A stretch of DNA of 30,888 nucleotides. It comes from an uncultured Pseudomonadota bacterium (GTDB taxonomy: Bacteria > Pseudomonadota > Gammaproteobacteria > Burkholderiales > Casimicrobiaceae). The notes under the pieces were generated by a model. That model was not told where the DNA came from. It was given only the letters and a program-made list of their open reading frames with translations, and did no database searches. Below, piece by piece: positions 7,148-14,629 of this stretch. Numbering within the stretch: position 1 is the stretch's first letter; every line of letters starts with the position of its first letter. A program made the translations under genes and the position numbers. The stretch spans positions 1 through 30,888 of the forward strand of contig CALFEY010000215.1 of the NCBI GenBank assembly GCA_937958295.1. The letters run 5' to 3'.

Positions 7148-7182
7148 CGCGAAAGCGTTCGGCCGGCCGAACGCCTTTCGCG
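7148..7182 (+). other. Large palindromic hairpin in the iscS-iscU gap
   Basis: GCGTTCGGCC/GGCCGAACGC (7155-7174) is a perfect 20-bp palindrome. It is extended outward by CGCGAAA (7148-7154) pairing with TTTCGCG (7176-7182) across one bulged C. The result is a roughly 17-bp stem in the 160-nt gap between iscS and iscU. It has no T-tract, so an RNA processing or stability element, or a protein-binding palindrome, is more likely than a terminator. Confidence 0.55.
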
Positions 7183-7252
7183 ATAGCAACAGCTGGGTAA
7201 ATTCGGGCGTGTGGCCGTGGCGATTTCGCCAACGCGCACGCAGGAGACTGAA

Positions 7253-7687
7253 ATGGCATACAGCGACAAGGTACTGGATCACTACGAGAATCCGCGAAAC
7301 GTGGGCTCGCTTTCGAAGGATGCCGACGACGTGGGTACCGGCATGGTCGGCGCGCCCGCGTGCGGCGACGTGATGAAGCTGCAGATCAAGGTCGGCGCCG
7401 ACGGCGTCATCGAGGACGCCAAGTTCAAGACCTACGGCTGCGGCTCGGCCATCGCGTCGTCGTCGCTCGTCACCGAATGGGTCAAGGGCAAGACGCTCGA
7501 TGAGGCGATGGGCATCCGCAACACGCAGATTGCCGAAGAGCTCGCGCTGCCGCCCGTGAAGATCCACTGTTCCATCCTCGCCGAGGATGCGATCAAGGCG
7601 GCCGTGGCCGACTATCGCAAGAAGCACGGCATGGACGAAGGCACCGCTCCGGCGGCGGGCGAGCGCGACAAGCTCGCGGCAGACTGA
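7253..7687 (+). CDS. iscU: Fe-S cluster scaffold protein IscU
   Basis: 144 residues. The start MAYSDKVLDHYENPRNVGS is preceded by AGGAG 6 nt upstream; the earlier GTG at 7211 lacks support. IscU is the scaffold on which [2Fe-2S] clusters are built with sulfur from IscS. The three ligands Cys37 (PACGD, with Asp39), Cys63 (YGCGSA) and Cys106 (IHCSILAEDA, after His105) are all at the expected positions. LPPVK (residues 99-103) is the HscA recognition peptide. The C-terminal tail after KKHGM is some 15 residues longer than in E. coli (128 residues). It lies 160 nt after iscS, behind two hairpins. Confidence 0.98.
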   Translation: MAYSDKVLDHYENPRNVGSLSKDADDVGTGMVGAPACGDVMKLQIKVGADGVIEDAKFKTYGCGSAIASSSLVTEWVKGKTLDEAMGIRNTQIAEELALPPVKIHCSILAEDAIKAAVADYRKKHGMDEGTAPAAGERDKLAAD

Positions 7688-7712
7688 AGCCCAACGAGCG
7701 GAGAGCGAAGCG

Positions 7713-8036
7713 ATGGCTGTGACACTGACGCCTGCGGCCGCCCAGCACGTGAGCGCCTTCCTGTCCAAGCGGGGCAAGGGGATGGGCCTGCGCCTGGGCG
7801 TGCGTACCACCGGCTGCTCGGGGCTGGCTTACAAGCTCGAGTACGCCGACGAGGCGCAGCCCGAGGACGTGACGTTCCAGAGCCACGGGGTGACCGTGGT
7901 GGTGGATCCCAAGAGCCTGCCGTATCTGGACGGCACCGAGCTCGACTTCGCACGCGAGGGACTGAACGAGGGCTTCAAGTTCAACAATCCCAACGTGAAG
8001 GACGAGTGCGGGTGTGGGGAGAGCTTTAACGTCTGA
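7713..8036 (+). CDS. iscA: Fe-S assembly protein IscA (A-type carrier)
   Basis: 107 residues, the same length as E. coli IscA. The start MAVTLTPAAAQHV has a GGAGAG site 7 nt upstream and lies 25 nt after iscU. A-type carriers bind iron or Fe-S clusters and hand them to target proteins. The three conserved cysteines are present: Cys35 (TTGCSGLAY), Cys99 and Cys101 (DECGCGESFNV at the C-terminus). A 213-nt non-coding gap follows before hscB. Confidence 0.97.
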   Translation: MAVTLTPAAAQHVSAFLSKRGKGMGLRLGVRTTGCSGLAYKLEYADEAQPEDVTFQSHGVTVVVDPKSLPYLDGTELDFAREGLNEGFKFNNPNVKDECGCGESFNV

Positions 8037-8182
8037 GAACCGCGCTTCGTGCCGGCGGGAGATGACGTTCGGGCGGCGTTGCGCCGCTTTCAGCCAGCTC
8101 GCTGGATCACGAAGGGGCGGTCGGCTCGGGAGCGGTCCCGCGCCGGCTACGGGTGACTGCAAGTCATAAGCGCGTGTCGTGC

Positions 8183-8206
8183 GGCGGATTGTGGCTCAAT
8201 CGCCGC
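8183..8206 (+). other. Imperfect hairpin upstream of hscB
   Basis: GATTG and CAATC pair around a TGGCT loop, continued by a CGGC/GCCG stem with one bulged G. It sits in the 213-nt iscA-hscB gap, which also contains a GCGGCG-TTG-CGCCGC stem followed by TTT at 8073-8090. No reading frame in this gap looks real. Confidence 0.3.
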
Positions 8207-8218
8207 GCCTTCGCCTTC

Positions 8219-8246
8219 CGGCCGCTCCTCCGCGAGCCGCTTTTTT
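8219..8246 (+). terminator. Terminator-like hairpin with T6 tract just before hscB
   Basis: CGGCCGC (8219-8225) pairs with GCG-A-GCCG (8232-8239) with one bulged A and a TCCTCC loop. It is followed by C and six T residues (8241-8246). This has the form of an intrinsic terminator and ends 3 nt before the hscB ATG, where a ribosome-binding site should be. It could attenuate transcription from iscRSUA into hscBA. Confidence 0.45.
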
Positions 8247-8249
8247 CCG

Positions 8250-8780
8250 ATGATCGACTTTTCCCGCAACCACTTCGCCTTGTTCGGACTCCCGCCGCGC
8301 TACCGCATCGATGACGCCGCGCTCGACGCCGCCTATCGCGCGTTGCAGGCCGAGGTGCATCCGGATCGCTTCGCGGGCGGGACGGATGCGCAGCGGCGCA
8401 TCGCGTTGCAGGCATCGGCGCGCGCGAACGAGGCCTACGGCGCGCTCAAAGGCCCCGTGTCGCGCGCGCAGTATCTGCTGTCGCTGCACGGCGTCGATGC
8501 CGCCGACGAGAAGGACACGGCGCTCGACTTCGACTTCCTCGAGCGCCAGCTCGAGCGCCGCGAGCAGGCCGAGGAGGCGCAGGACGCCTCCGACGTGCGC
8601 ACCCTTGAGTCGCTGCACGCGGCCGCGCTTGCCGAGGCGCGCGAGCTCGAGGATGCGCTCGCCCGCGAGCTCGACCGCGAGGGAGCCGACTTTGCCGCGG
8701 CCAAGCCGCGCGTGCGCGAGCTCGCCTTCCTTGTCAAGCTCGCCGATGACCTCGATGCGATGATCGCGGTGCTCGACTAG
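8250..8780 (+). CDS. hscB: Co-chaperone HscB (J-type)
   Basis: 176 residues. HscB delivers IscU to HscA and stimulates its ATPase. The N-terminal J domain begins NHFALFGLPPRYRID, and the HPD catalytic tripeptide is at residues 37-39 (EVHPDRF). The C-terminal helical domain (from about residue 85) is rich in Glu, Arg and Ala and forms the three-helix IscU-binding bundle. Length is near E. coli HscB (171). There is no ribosome-binding site before the ATG; the upstream bases are a T6 tract. It is 10 nt ahead of hscA, so translation of the two is likely linked. Confidence 0.96.
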   Translation: MIDFSRNHFALFGLPPRYRIDDAALDAAYRALQAEVHPDRFAGGTDAQRRIALQASARANEAYGALKGPVSRAQYLLSLHGVDAADEKDTALDFDFLERQLERREQAEEAQDASDVRTLESLHAAALAEARELEDALARELDREGADFAAAKPRVRELAFLVKLADDLDAMIAVLD

Positions 8781-8790
8781 ACCTCCGTCC

Positions 8791-10656
8791 ATGGCCCTTC
8801 TCCAGATCTCCGAACCGGGCGAGACGCCCGCCCCGCACGCGCGCAAGCGGGCGGTAGGCATCGACCTCGGCACCACCAATTCGCTCGTGGCGACGGTGCG
8901 GCACGGCCTCGCCGTGGTGCTGCCTGATGGCGAGGGCCGCCCCCTCGTGCCGTCGATCGTGCGCTACGGCGAGGAGGGCGTGACCACGGGGTACGCGGCG
9001 ATGGCCCGGCAATCCGTCGATCCGCACAACACGATCGTATCGGTGAAGCGCCTGATGGGCCGGGGCCTGGCCGACCTCGACGACGATCGCCGCTTTCCCT
9101 ATCGCTTCGTCGATGCGCCCGGGATGGTGCGCATTGCCACGCGTGCCGGCGTGAAGTCGCCGGTGGAGATCTCCGCGGACCTCTTGCGCGCGTTGCGCGA
9201 GCGCGCCGAGGTCTCGCTCGGCGGCGCCGTGGACGGCGCCGTGGTGACGGTGCCCGCCTATTTCGACGATGCGCAGCGCCAGGCCACCAAGGATGCCGCG
9301 CGCCTCGCGGGCCTGCCGATCCTGCGTCTCATCAACGAGCCCACCGCGGCGGCGATCGCCTACGGCCTGGACAATGCGTCCGAGGGCGTCTACGCCGTGT
9401 ACGACCTGGGCGGCGGCACGTTCGACATTTCCGTCCTGCGCCTTTCCAAGGGCGTGTTCGAGGTGCTCGCCACCAACGGCGACGCCGCGCTCGGCGGCGA
9501 CGATTTCGACCATCGCGTGTTCTGCTGGATCATCGAGGCCGGCAGGCTGCCGCCGCTGTCGCCGGCGGATGCGCGGCTCCTGCTCGTGAAGTCGCGCGCC
9601 GCCAAGGAGCATCTGTCCGAGCACGACGAGGCGCCGATCGTGGCCACGCTGTCCGACGGCACGCGCATCGACCTCACGATCACGCGCGATATCTTCACGC
9701 AGATCAGCGCGAACCTCGTCGCCAAGACCCTCGCCCCCGTCAAGCGCGCGCTGCGCGACGCGAGGCTCGCGCCGGCCGCGGTGAAGGGCGTCGTGCTCGT
9801 GGGCGGCGCCACGCGCATGCCGCAGGTGCGGCGCGCGGTGGCCGAACTGTTCGGGCAGCCGCCGCTCACCAACCTCGATCCCGACGAGGTCGTGGCGCTG
9901 GGCGCGGCCATCCAGGCCAACAAGCTCGTGGGCAACCGCGAGGGCAACGACGACTGGCTGCTCCTCGACGTGATCCCGCTGTCCCTCGGCATCGAGACGA
10001 TGGGGGGCATCGTGGAGAAGATCATCCCGCGCAACTCCACGATCCCGGTGGCCCGGGCGCAGGAGTTCACCACCTTCAAGGAAGGCCAGTCGGCGATGTC
10101 CATCCATGTCGTGCAGGGCGAGCGCGAGCGGGTGAGCGACTGCCGCTCGCTCGGCCGCTTCGAGTTGCGCGGCATTCCCGCCATGGCCGCGGGGGCGGCG
10201 CGCATCCGCGTCGCCTTCGAGGTCGACGCCGATGGACTGCTCGAAGTGAGCGCGCGCGAGGTTACCTCCGGCGTCGCGGCGCAGATCACCGTCAAGCCCT
10301 CGTATGGCCTATCCGACGGCGAGATCGCCCGCATGCTCCAGGAGTCCTTTGCCCACGCGTCCGCCGACATGCAGGCGCGCGCCCTCGCCGAGGCTCAGGT
10401 GGAGGCCGATCGCGTCGTGGATGCCGTGCGCACCGCGCTCGCGGCCGACGGCGATCTCGTGGACGCCGCCGAGCGCGCCGACATCAATGAGGCCCTGGCC
10501 GCCGTGGCCCGCCTGCGCGAAGGCAGCGATGCCGCCGCGCTGCGCAGCGCCACCGAAGCGCTCAATCGCGGTACCGAGCCATTCGCCGCGCGTCGCATGG
10601 ACCGCGGCGTGGCCCGCGCGCTCACGGGCCGTCGCGTGGACGCCCTTTCCGACTGA
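8791..10656 (+). CDS. hscA: Hsp70-family chaperone HscA
   Basis: 621 residues, the usual length for HscA (E. coli 616). This specialised Hsp70 uses ATP to remodel IscU through its LPPVK motif and promote cluster transfer. The nucleotide-binding domain shows the phosphate-1 loop AVGIDLGTTNSLVATV (residues 21-36), INEPTAAAIAYGLD, the phosphate-2 loop VYDLGGGTFDISVL and VVLVGGATRMPQVR. The substrate-binding domain starts after DVIPLSLGIETMGGIVEKII. The helical lid ends with the Ala-rich C-terminus. It follows hscB by 10 nt and precedes fdx by 14 nt. Confidence 0.97.
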   Translation: MALLQISEPGETPAPHARKRAVGIDLGTTNSLVATVRHGLAVVLPDGEGRPLVPSIVRYGEEGVTTGYAAMARQSVDPHNTIVSVKRLMGRGLADLDDDRRFPYRFVDAPGMVRIATRAGVKSPVEISADLLRALRERAEVSLGGAVDGAVVTVPAYFDDAQRQATKDAARLAGLPILRLINEPTAAAIAYGLDNASEGVYAVYDLGGGTFDISVLRLSKGVFEVLATNGDAALGGDDFDHRVFCWIIEAGRLPPLSPADARLLLVKSRAAKEHLSEHDEAPIVATLSDGTRIDLTITRDIFTQISANLVAKTLAPVKRALRDARLAPAAVKGVVLVGGATRMPQVRRAVAELFGQPPLTNLDPDEVVALGAAIQANKLVGNREGNDDWLLLDVIPLSLGIETMGGIVEKIIPRNSTIPVARAQEFTTFKEGQSAMSIHVVQGERERVSDCRSLGRFELRGIPAMAAGAARIRVAFEVDADGLLEVSAREVTSGVAAQITVKPSYGLSDGEIARMLQESFAHASADMQARALAEAQVEADRVVDAVRTALAADGDLVDAAERADINEALAAVARLREGSDAAALRSATEALNRGTEPFAARRMDRGVARALTGRRVDALSD

Positions 10657-10670
10657 CCCCCCACGCGCCC

Positions 10671-11006
10671 ATGCCCGAGATCGTTGTTCTCCCCCATGCC
10701 GAGCTGTGCCCCGAAGGCAAGACCTTCGAGGGCTCGTCCGGCAAGTCCCTGCTCGACAACCTGCTGGCGCAGGGGGTGCAGGTCGAGCACGCCTGCGAGA
10801 AGTCCTGCGCGTGCACCACCTGCCACGTGATCGTGCGCGAGGGCTTCGACTCGCTCTCGCCTTCCACCGAAGACGAGGACGACCTCCTCGATCGCGCCTG
10901 GGGCCTCACGCCGGTGTCGCGGCTGTCGTGCCAGGCAGTCGTGGACGACGCCAGGCTGGTGGTGGAGATTCCCAAGTACACCATCAACCACGCCAAGGAG
11001 CGTTAG
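10671..11006 (+). CDS. fdx: [2Fe-2S] ferredoxin of the Isc system
   Basis: 111 residues, equal to E. coli Fdx. It supplies electrons for cluster assembly on IscU. The ligand motif is ACEKSCACTTCHV: Cys42, Cys48 and Cys51, with the extra conserved Cys46. The fourth ligand is Cys87 in SRLSCQAVV. The adrenodoxin-type acidic helix (STEDEDDLLDRAWG) is present. The C-terminus PKYTINHAKER matches Isc ferredoxins. It starts 14 nt after hscA. Confidence 0.97.
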   Translation: MPEIVVLPHAELCPEGKTFEGSSGKSLLDNLLAQGVQVEHACEKSCACTTCHVIVREGFDSLSPSTEDEDDLLDRAWGLTPVSRLSCQAVVDDARLVVEIPKYTINHAKER

Positions 11007-11008
11007 CC

Positions 11009-11200
11009 ATGCGTTGGACGGATGTCTCCGAGATCGCCATCGCCCTCGTCGAGGCGCATCCCGACGTTGATCCGCGCACGGTGCGCTTCACCGACCTGCA
11101 TCGTTGGGTGCAGGCGTTGCCGGACTTCGACGACGACCCCAACCGCAGCGGCGAGAAGATCCTGGAGGCGATCCAGGCCGCCTGGATCGACGAGGTCTAG
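11009..11200 (+). CDS. iscX: IscX (YfhJ) Fe-S assembly accessory protein
   Basis: 63 residues. It is a small acidic protein that binds IscS and iron and modulates the desulfurase. The segments MRWTDVSEIAIAL, DPRTVRFTDLHRWV and ALPDFDDDP followed by EKILEAIQAAWIDE are diagnostic for IscX. The start has AAGGAG 8 nt upstream, inside the end of fdx, and lies 2 nt after the fdx stop. The gene is therefore translated as part of the isc operon. Confidence 0.95.
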   Translation: MRWTDVSEIAIALVEAHPDVDPRTVRFTDLHRWVQALPDFDDDPNRSGEKILEAIQAAWIDEV

Positions 11201-11207
11201 CAAGACC

Positions 11208-11600
11208 ATGCCGGGCGTCGTCACTGGGTTGTACGCCGGCCTCCTCGGCCTGCTGGTGCTCGTCCTCATGATCCGCGTGATCCGCCTGCGCTGGAAATTT
11301 CGCGTGGGCGTGGGCGACGGCAACGAGCGTACGCTGCAGAAGGCCATCCGCGCCCATGGCAATGCGGTGGAGCACATCCCGATCGCGCTCGTGCTGCTGC
11401 TCGTGGCGGAACTGAACCGCGCGTCGCCGACGCTGCTGCACGCCGCCGGCGGGGCCTTCGTGATCGCGCGCATCCTGCACGCCAACGGCTTGAGCCGCAG
11501 CGCCGGACCGAGCATGCCGCGGGCGATCGGCGTGATCGGCACGGTGGCGGTGATCGCCGTGCTGGCGATCTACGACATCCGGTCGTTCTTCGCCAGCTAG
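11208..11600 (+). CDS. MAPEG-family integral membrane protein
   Basis: 130 residues with about four hydrophobic segments (residues ~4-24, 54-70, 76-92, 105-125). The motif QKAIRAHGNAVEHIPIALVL is the conserved Asn/Glu/Pro stretch of MAPEG proteins (membrane-associated proteins in eicosanoid and glutathione metabolism). Bacterial members may be glutathione transferases or peroxidases, but this one's activity is unknown. It starts only 7 nt after the iscX stop, so it appears to be the last gene of the isc transcription unit, where it is not a standard member. Its stop overlaps the serB stop by 4 bp. Confidence 0.88.
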   Translation: MPGVVTGLYAGLLGLLVLVLMIRVIRLRWKFRVGVGDGNERTLQKAIRAHGNAVEHIPIALVLLLVAELNRASPTLLHAAGGAFVIARILHANGLSRSAGPSMPRAIGVIGTVAVIAVLAIYDIRSFFAS

Positions 11601-12487
11601 CGGAAGTAGTTGAGCGCGCCGTCGAGGCCGCACACGTCGAGCGCGCACGTGGCCGCCGACCGCACCACGGGCTTCGCGCGATACGCGATCGACACGCTTG
11701 CCGCGGCAAACATGGGCAGGTCGTTCGCACCATCGCCGATCGCCACGCTGAGGCCATCGGCGCCGCCGTGCTTGCCGGCGAGCGAGCGCAGCGCCTCGGC
11801 CTTCGCCTTCGCATCGACGATGGTTCCGGCAATGCGTCCGGTGAGCTTGTCGGCGCGGACTTCGAAGGTGTTGGAGAGCGTGAAGTCGAGCTTCAGGCGC
11901 GCCTTCAGCCGGTCGGTGAAGTAGGTGAAGCCGCCGGAGACCAGCGCGGTCACTGCGCCCGCGGCCTTGAACGCGGCGAGCATCCGCTCGGCACCCGGCG
12001 ACAGGCGCAACCGCTCGTCGTAGACGCGCGCGAGATCCGCGACGGGCAAGCCTTCGAGGAGCGCCACGCGGCGCGTGAGGCTTTGCGCGAAGTCGATCTC
12101 GCCGCGCATCGCGGCCTGCGTGATCGCCGCGATCTGCGGCTTGATGCCCTTCATGTCGGCGATCTCGTCGATGCACTCGATGGTGATGAGCGTGGAATCC
12201 ATGTCCATAGCCACCACGCGCACGCGATCGAGCCTGCGTTCGGGCGGGACCCCGGCGACGTCGCAGCCGGCGGCGCGCGCCGTCATGAGCGCAGGGGCCG
12301 TGGCCGCCACCCCAACGAACCGGTAGGCCACGGGCGCGCCCAGGCCCACCGGGAGAATCGCCTGCGCGCCGAGGCGCTGCGCGAGATCCGCCAACACGTC
12401 GTCGGCGAGTGCAGGCGCTTGCACCACGAGCTCCCCGTCGAGGAGACCCTCGCGCGGATCGACCGCGGCTGTTGCGATCGTGCTCAT
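11597..12487 (-). CDS. serB: Phosphoserine phosphatase
   Basis: 296 residues, HAD superfamily. It carries out the last step of serine synthesis, O-phosphoserine to serine. The core begins VVAMDMDSTLITIECIDEIA, with nucleophile Asp95 and acid/base Asp97. SGGFTYF and GDGANDLPM (metal-binding Asp) complete the HAD signature. Residues 1-88 form the N-terminal domain seen in longer SerB proteins. The gene converges on the MAPEG gene with a 4-bp overlap and follows purT by 55 nt on the same strand, so the two may be co-transcribed. Its product is the substrate of CysE, encoded about 7 kb away. Confidence 0.95.
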   Translation of the reverse strand: MSTIATAAVDPREGLLDGELVVQAPALADDVLADLAQRLGAQAILPVGLGAPVAYRFVGVAATAPALMTARAAGCDVAGVPPERRLDRVRVVAMDMDSTLITIECIDEIADMKGIKPQIAAITQAAMRGEIDFAQSLTRRVALLEGLPVADLARVYDERLRLSPGAERMLAAFKAAGAVTALVSGGFTYFTDRLKARLKLDFTLSNTFEVRADKLTGRIAGTIVDAKAKAEALRSLAGKHGGADGLSVAIGDGANDLPMFAAASVSIAYRAKPVVRSAATCALDVCGLDGALNYFR

Positions 12488-12542
12488 GGGATGGCCCTCG
12501 TCTGTCGCGCCGCCGCGCGGGTCCTTCGCTGTAGCCGCGTGC

Positions 12543-13739
12543 TCATGCTTTGACCTTCACGCGCCGGGCGACCGCGGCCGCGCGCTCGCGGGCCTGCGCG
12601 ACCGACGCTCCGCGGGCGAGCGCGACGCCCATGCGCCGCTTCGGGTGCGCCTCGGGCTTGCCGAACAGGCGCACATCGGAGTCCGGCACGCGCAACGCGT
12701 CGGCCACGCCTTCGAAGCGTACGCCGCGCGCGTCCATGCCGCCATAGATCACCGCCGAGGCGCCGGGGCTTGCCAGGCGCGTGTCCACGGGGAGGCCGAG
12801 GACGGCGCGCGCGTGGAGCTCGAACTCGCTCTGGTGCTGCGTGCACATCGTGACCATGCCGGTGTCGTGCGGGCGCGGGCTTACTTCGGAGAACCACACC
12901 TTGTTTCCCTTCACGAAGAGCTCCACGCCGAAGAGTCCGCGACCACCGAGCTCTGCGGTGATCCGGGCCGCGATGTCCCGCGCGCTCTTGCGGGCCGCGG
13001 GGCTCATCGGCTGCGGCTGCCAGGACTCGACATAGTCGCCGGCGACCTGGCGGTGCCCGATGGGCTCGCAGAAATGCGTCTGGATGCCGCCATCGGCCCC
13101 GGCGGTGCGCACGGTGAGGAGCGTGATCTCGTAGTCGAAGTCCACGAAGCCTTCCACGATCACGCGCGAGCCGCGCACCCGCGCCGCGCTCTCGGCGTAT
13201 TGCCATGCGGCCGGGAGCTCCGCTGCCGACTTCACGAACGACTGCCCCTTGCCCGATGAGGACATCACCGGTTTCACGAGGCAAGGGTAGCCGATGCCCT
13301 CATCGACGGCGCGCTGCAGCGCGGCGAGGCTATCGGCAAAGCGATACGGCGACGTCGGCATGCCGAGCGCGACGGCCGCGAGCTCGCGGATGCCTTCGCG
13401 GTTCATGGTGAGGCGGGCGGCGCGCGCCGTCGGGATGACCTGCGCGAGGCCCTCCGCTTCGATGTCGACCAGGACATCGGTGGCGATCGCCTCGATCTCC
13501 GGCACCACGAAGTGCGGGCGCTCCTGTTCGATCAGCCGCCGCAGCGCCACGGGATCGGTCATGGCGATCACGTGCGCGCGATGCGCGACTTGATGGCCCG
13601 GCGCGTTGGCGTAGCGGTCGACCGCGACCGTCTCCACACCGAAGCGCTGGAGGGTGATGATGACTTCCTTGCCGAGCTCGCCGCTGCCGAGCAGCATCAC
13701 GCGCGTGGCTGCGGGGGAGAGCGGAGTGCCGAGGTTCAT
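12543..13739 (-). CDS. purT: Formate-dependent phosphoribosylglycinamide formyltransferase
   Basis: 398 residues. PurT uses formate and ATP, instead of formyl-tetrahydrofolate, to formylate GAR in purine synthesis. The start MNLGTPLSPAATRVMLLGSG matches the usual N-terminus; an upstream in-frame start at 13790 adds 17 atypical residues. The N-terminal domain has GSGELGKEVIITLQR. The ATP-grasp domain has the motifs CLVKPVMSSSGKGQS, IVEGFVDFDYEITLL, FGVELFVKGNKVWFSEVSPR and PHDTGMVT. It is transcribed divergently from the peroxiredoxin gene and followed by serB. Confidence 0.96.
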   Translation of the reverse strand: MNLGTPLSPAATRVMLLGSGELGKEVIITLQRFGVETVAVDRYANAPGHQVAHRAHVIAMTDPVALRRLIEQERPHFVVPEIEAIATDVLVDIEAEGLAQVIPTARAARLTMNREGIRELAAVALGMPTSPYRFADSLAALQRAVDEGIGYPCLVKPVMSSSGKGQSFVKSAAELPAAWQYAESAARVRGSRVIVEGFVDFDYEITLLTVRTAGADGGIQTHFCEPIGHRQVAGDYVESWQPQPMSPAARKSARDIAARITAELGGRGLFGVELFVKGNKVWFSEVSPRPHDTGMVTMCTQHQSEFELHARAVLGLPVDTRLASPGASAVIYGGMDARGVRFEGVADALRVPDSDVRLFGKPEAHPKRRMGVALARGASVAQARERAAAVARRVKVKA

Positions 13740-13798
13740 GAGCGATGGGAGAGGACGCTCGCGTACTATCGTTATGTGCAAGCGTTCCATCGGTGATG

Positions 13799-13816
13799 TT
13801 GCGATGCAATATTATA
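13799..13816. promoter_or_regulatory. AT-rich core of the purT/peroxiredoxin divergent region
   Basis: The only AT-rich patch in the 182-bp divergent gap is GCAATATTATAG. It offers a plus-strand -10 (TATTAT, 13810-13815) and an exact minus-strand TATAAT (13816-13811). No convincing -35 accompanies either, so direction is uncertain. Confidence 0.35.
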
Positions 13817-13921
13817 GACGCTCGCCACGCTTCCCCGCGCGGGCGGCATTCCCGGGCTCTTCCGGGGGTGGCGGCCGCCGGCGGTGCCCCAGAATAACCA
13901 ACGTCTATCCAGGAGATAACG

Positions 13922-14578
13922 ATGCAACTGCGAATCGGTGACGAAGCGCCCAACTTCACGGCGCAAACCACGGAAGGCACGATCGACTTCCATCAGTGGA
14001 TCGGCGACAAGTGGGCCGTGCTCTTCTCGCACCCCAAGGACTTCACCCCCGTGTGCACCACGGAGCTCGGCTATCTCGCGAAGATCAAGCCCGAGTTCGA
14101 CAAGCGCAACACGAAGATCCTGGGCCTGTCGATCGACCCCGTCGAGGACCATACGCGCTGGGCCAAGGACATCGAGGAAACGCAGGGTACGGCGCCGAAC
14201 TATCCGATCATCGGCGACGCCGACCTCACGGTCGCCAAGCTCTACGACATGATCCACCCCAACGCCAGCGGCGCGTCGCCGCGCACCGCGGTGGACAATG
14301 CCACGATCCGCTCGGTGTTCGTGGTGGGGCCGGACAAGAAGGTCAAGCTGATCCTGACCTACCCCATGACCACCGGCCGCAACTTCGACGAGGTGCTGCG
14401 CGTGATCGACTCGCTGCAGCTCACGGCCAGGCACAAGGTCGCAACGCCGGCGCAGTGGAAGGCGGGCGAGGACGTGATCATCGCGGGCTCCGTCAGCAAC
14501 GACGAGGCGAAGCTCAAGTATCCCGATGGCTGGAAGGCGCCCAAGCCCTACCTGCGCATCGTCCCACAGCCGAAGTGA
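13922..14578 (+). CDS. 1-Cys peroxiredoxin (Prx6 type)
   Basis: 218 residues. It reduces hydrogen peroxide and organic hydroperoxides. The active-site segment is HPKDFTPVCTTELGYLAKIK with peroxidatic Cys45, the Thr two positions before the Val-Cys and the Prx6-type TTELG. No other cysteine occurs in the protein, so it is a 1-Cys enzyme that needs an external reductant. The long C-terminal domain (KAGEDVIIAGSVSNDEAK, PDGWKAPKPYLRIVPQP) is typical of the Prx6 subfamily. An AGGAG site lies 7 nt before the ATG. It stands alone, divergent from purT. Confidence 0.95.
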   Translation: MQLRIGDEAPNFTAQTTEGTIDFHQWIGDKWAVLFSHPKDFTPVCTTELGYLAKIKPEFDKRNTKILGLSIDPVEDHTRWAKDIEETQGTAPNYPIIGDADLTVAKLYDMIHPNASGASPRTAVDNATIRSVFVVGPDKKVKLILTYPMTTGRNFDEVLRVIDSLQLTARHKVATPAQWKAGEDVIIAGSVSNDEAKLKYPDGWKAPKPYLRIVPQPK

Positions 14579-14595
14579 TCGCCGCCGCGGGCCGT

Positions 14596-14618
14596 CGCGG
14601 GGAGCGAAGCACCCCGCG
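14596..14618. terminator. Hairpin between convergent peroxiredoxin and channel genes
   Basis: CGCGGGG (14596-14602) and CCCCGCG (14612-14618) form a 7-bp stem with a 9-nt loop that can add an inner GC pair. It lies in the 51-nt gap between two convergent stops. There is no T-tract, so termination by this element is only possible. Confidence 0.4.
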
Positions 14619-14629
14619 GCGCTCGCGGA

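Noticed and set aside
8734..10107. 457-residue open frame antisense to hscA
   Set aside because: Low-complexity Arg/His-rich composition and complete overlap with hscA.
13776..13791. PurR-like sequence (GCAAGCGTT core) upstream of purT
   Set aside because: Only the core matches the gamma-proteobacterial PurR box; several outer conserved positions fail, and PurR of that type may be absent from this group.
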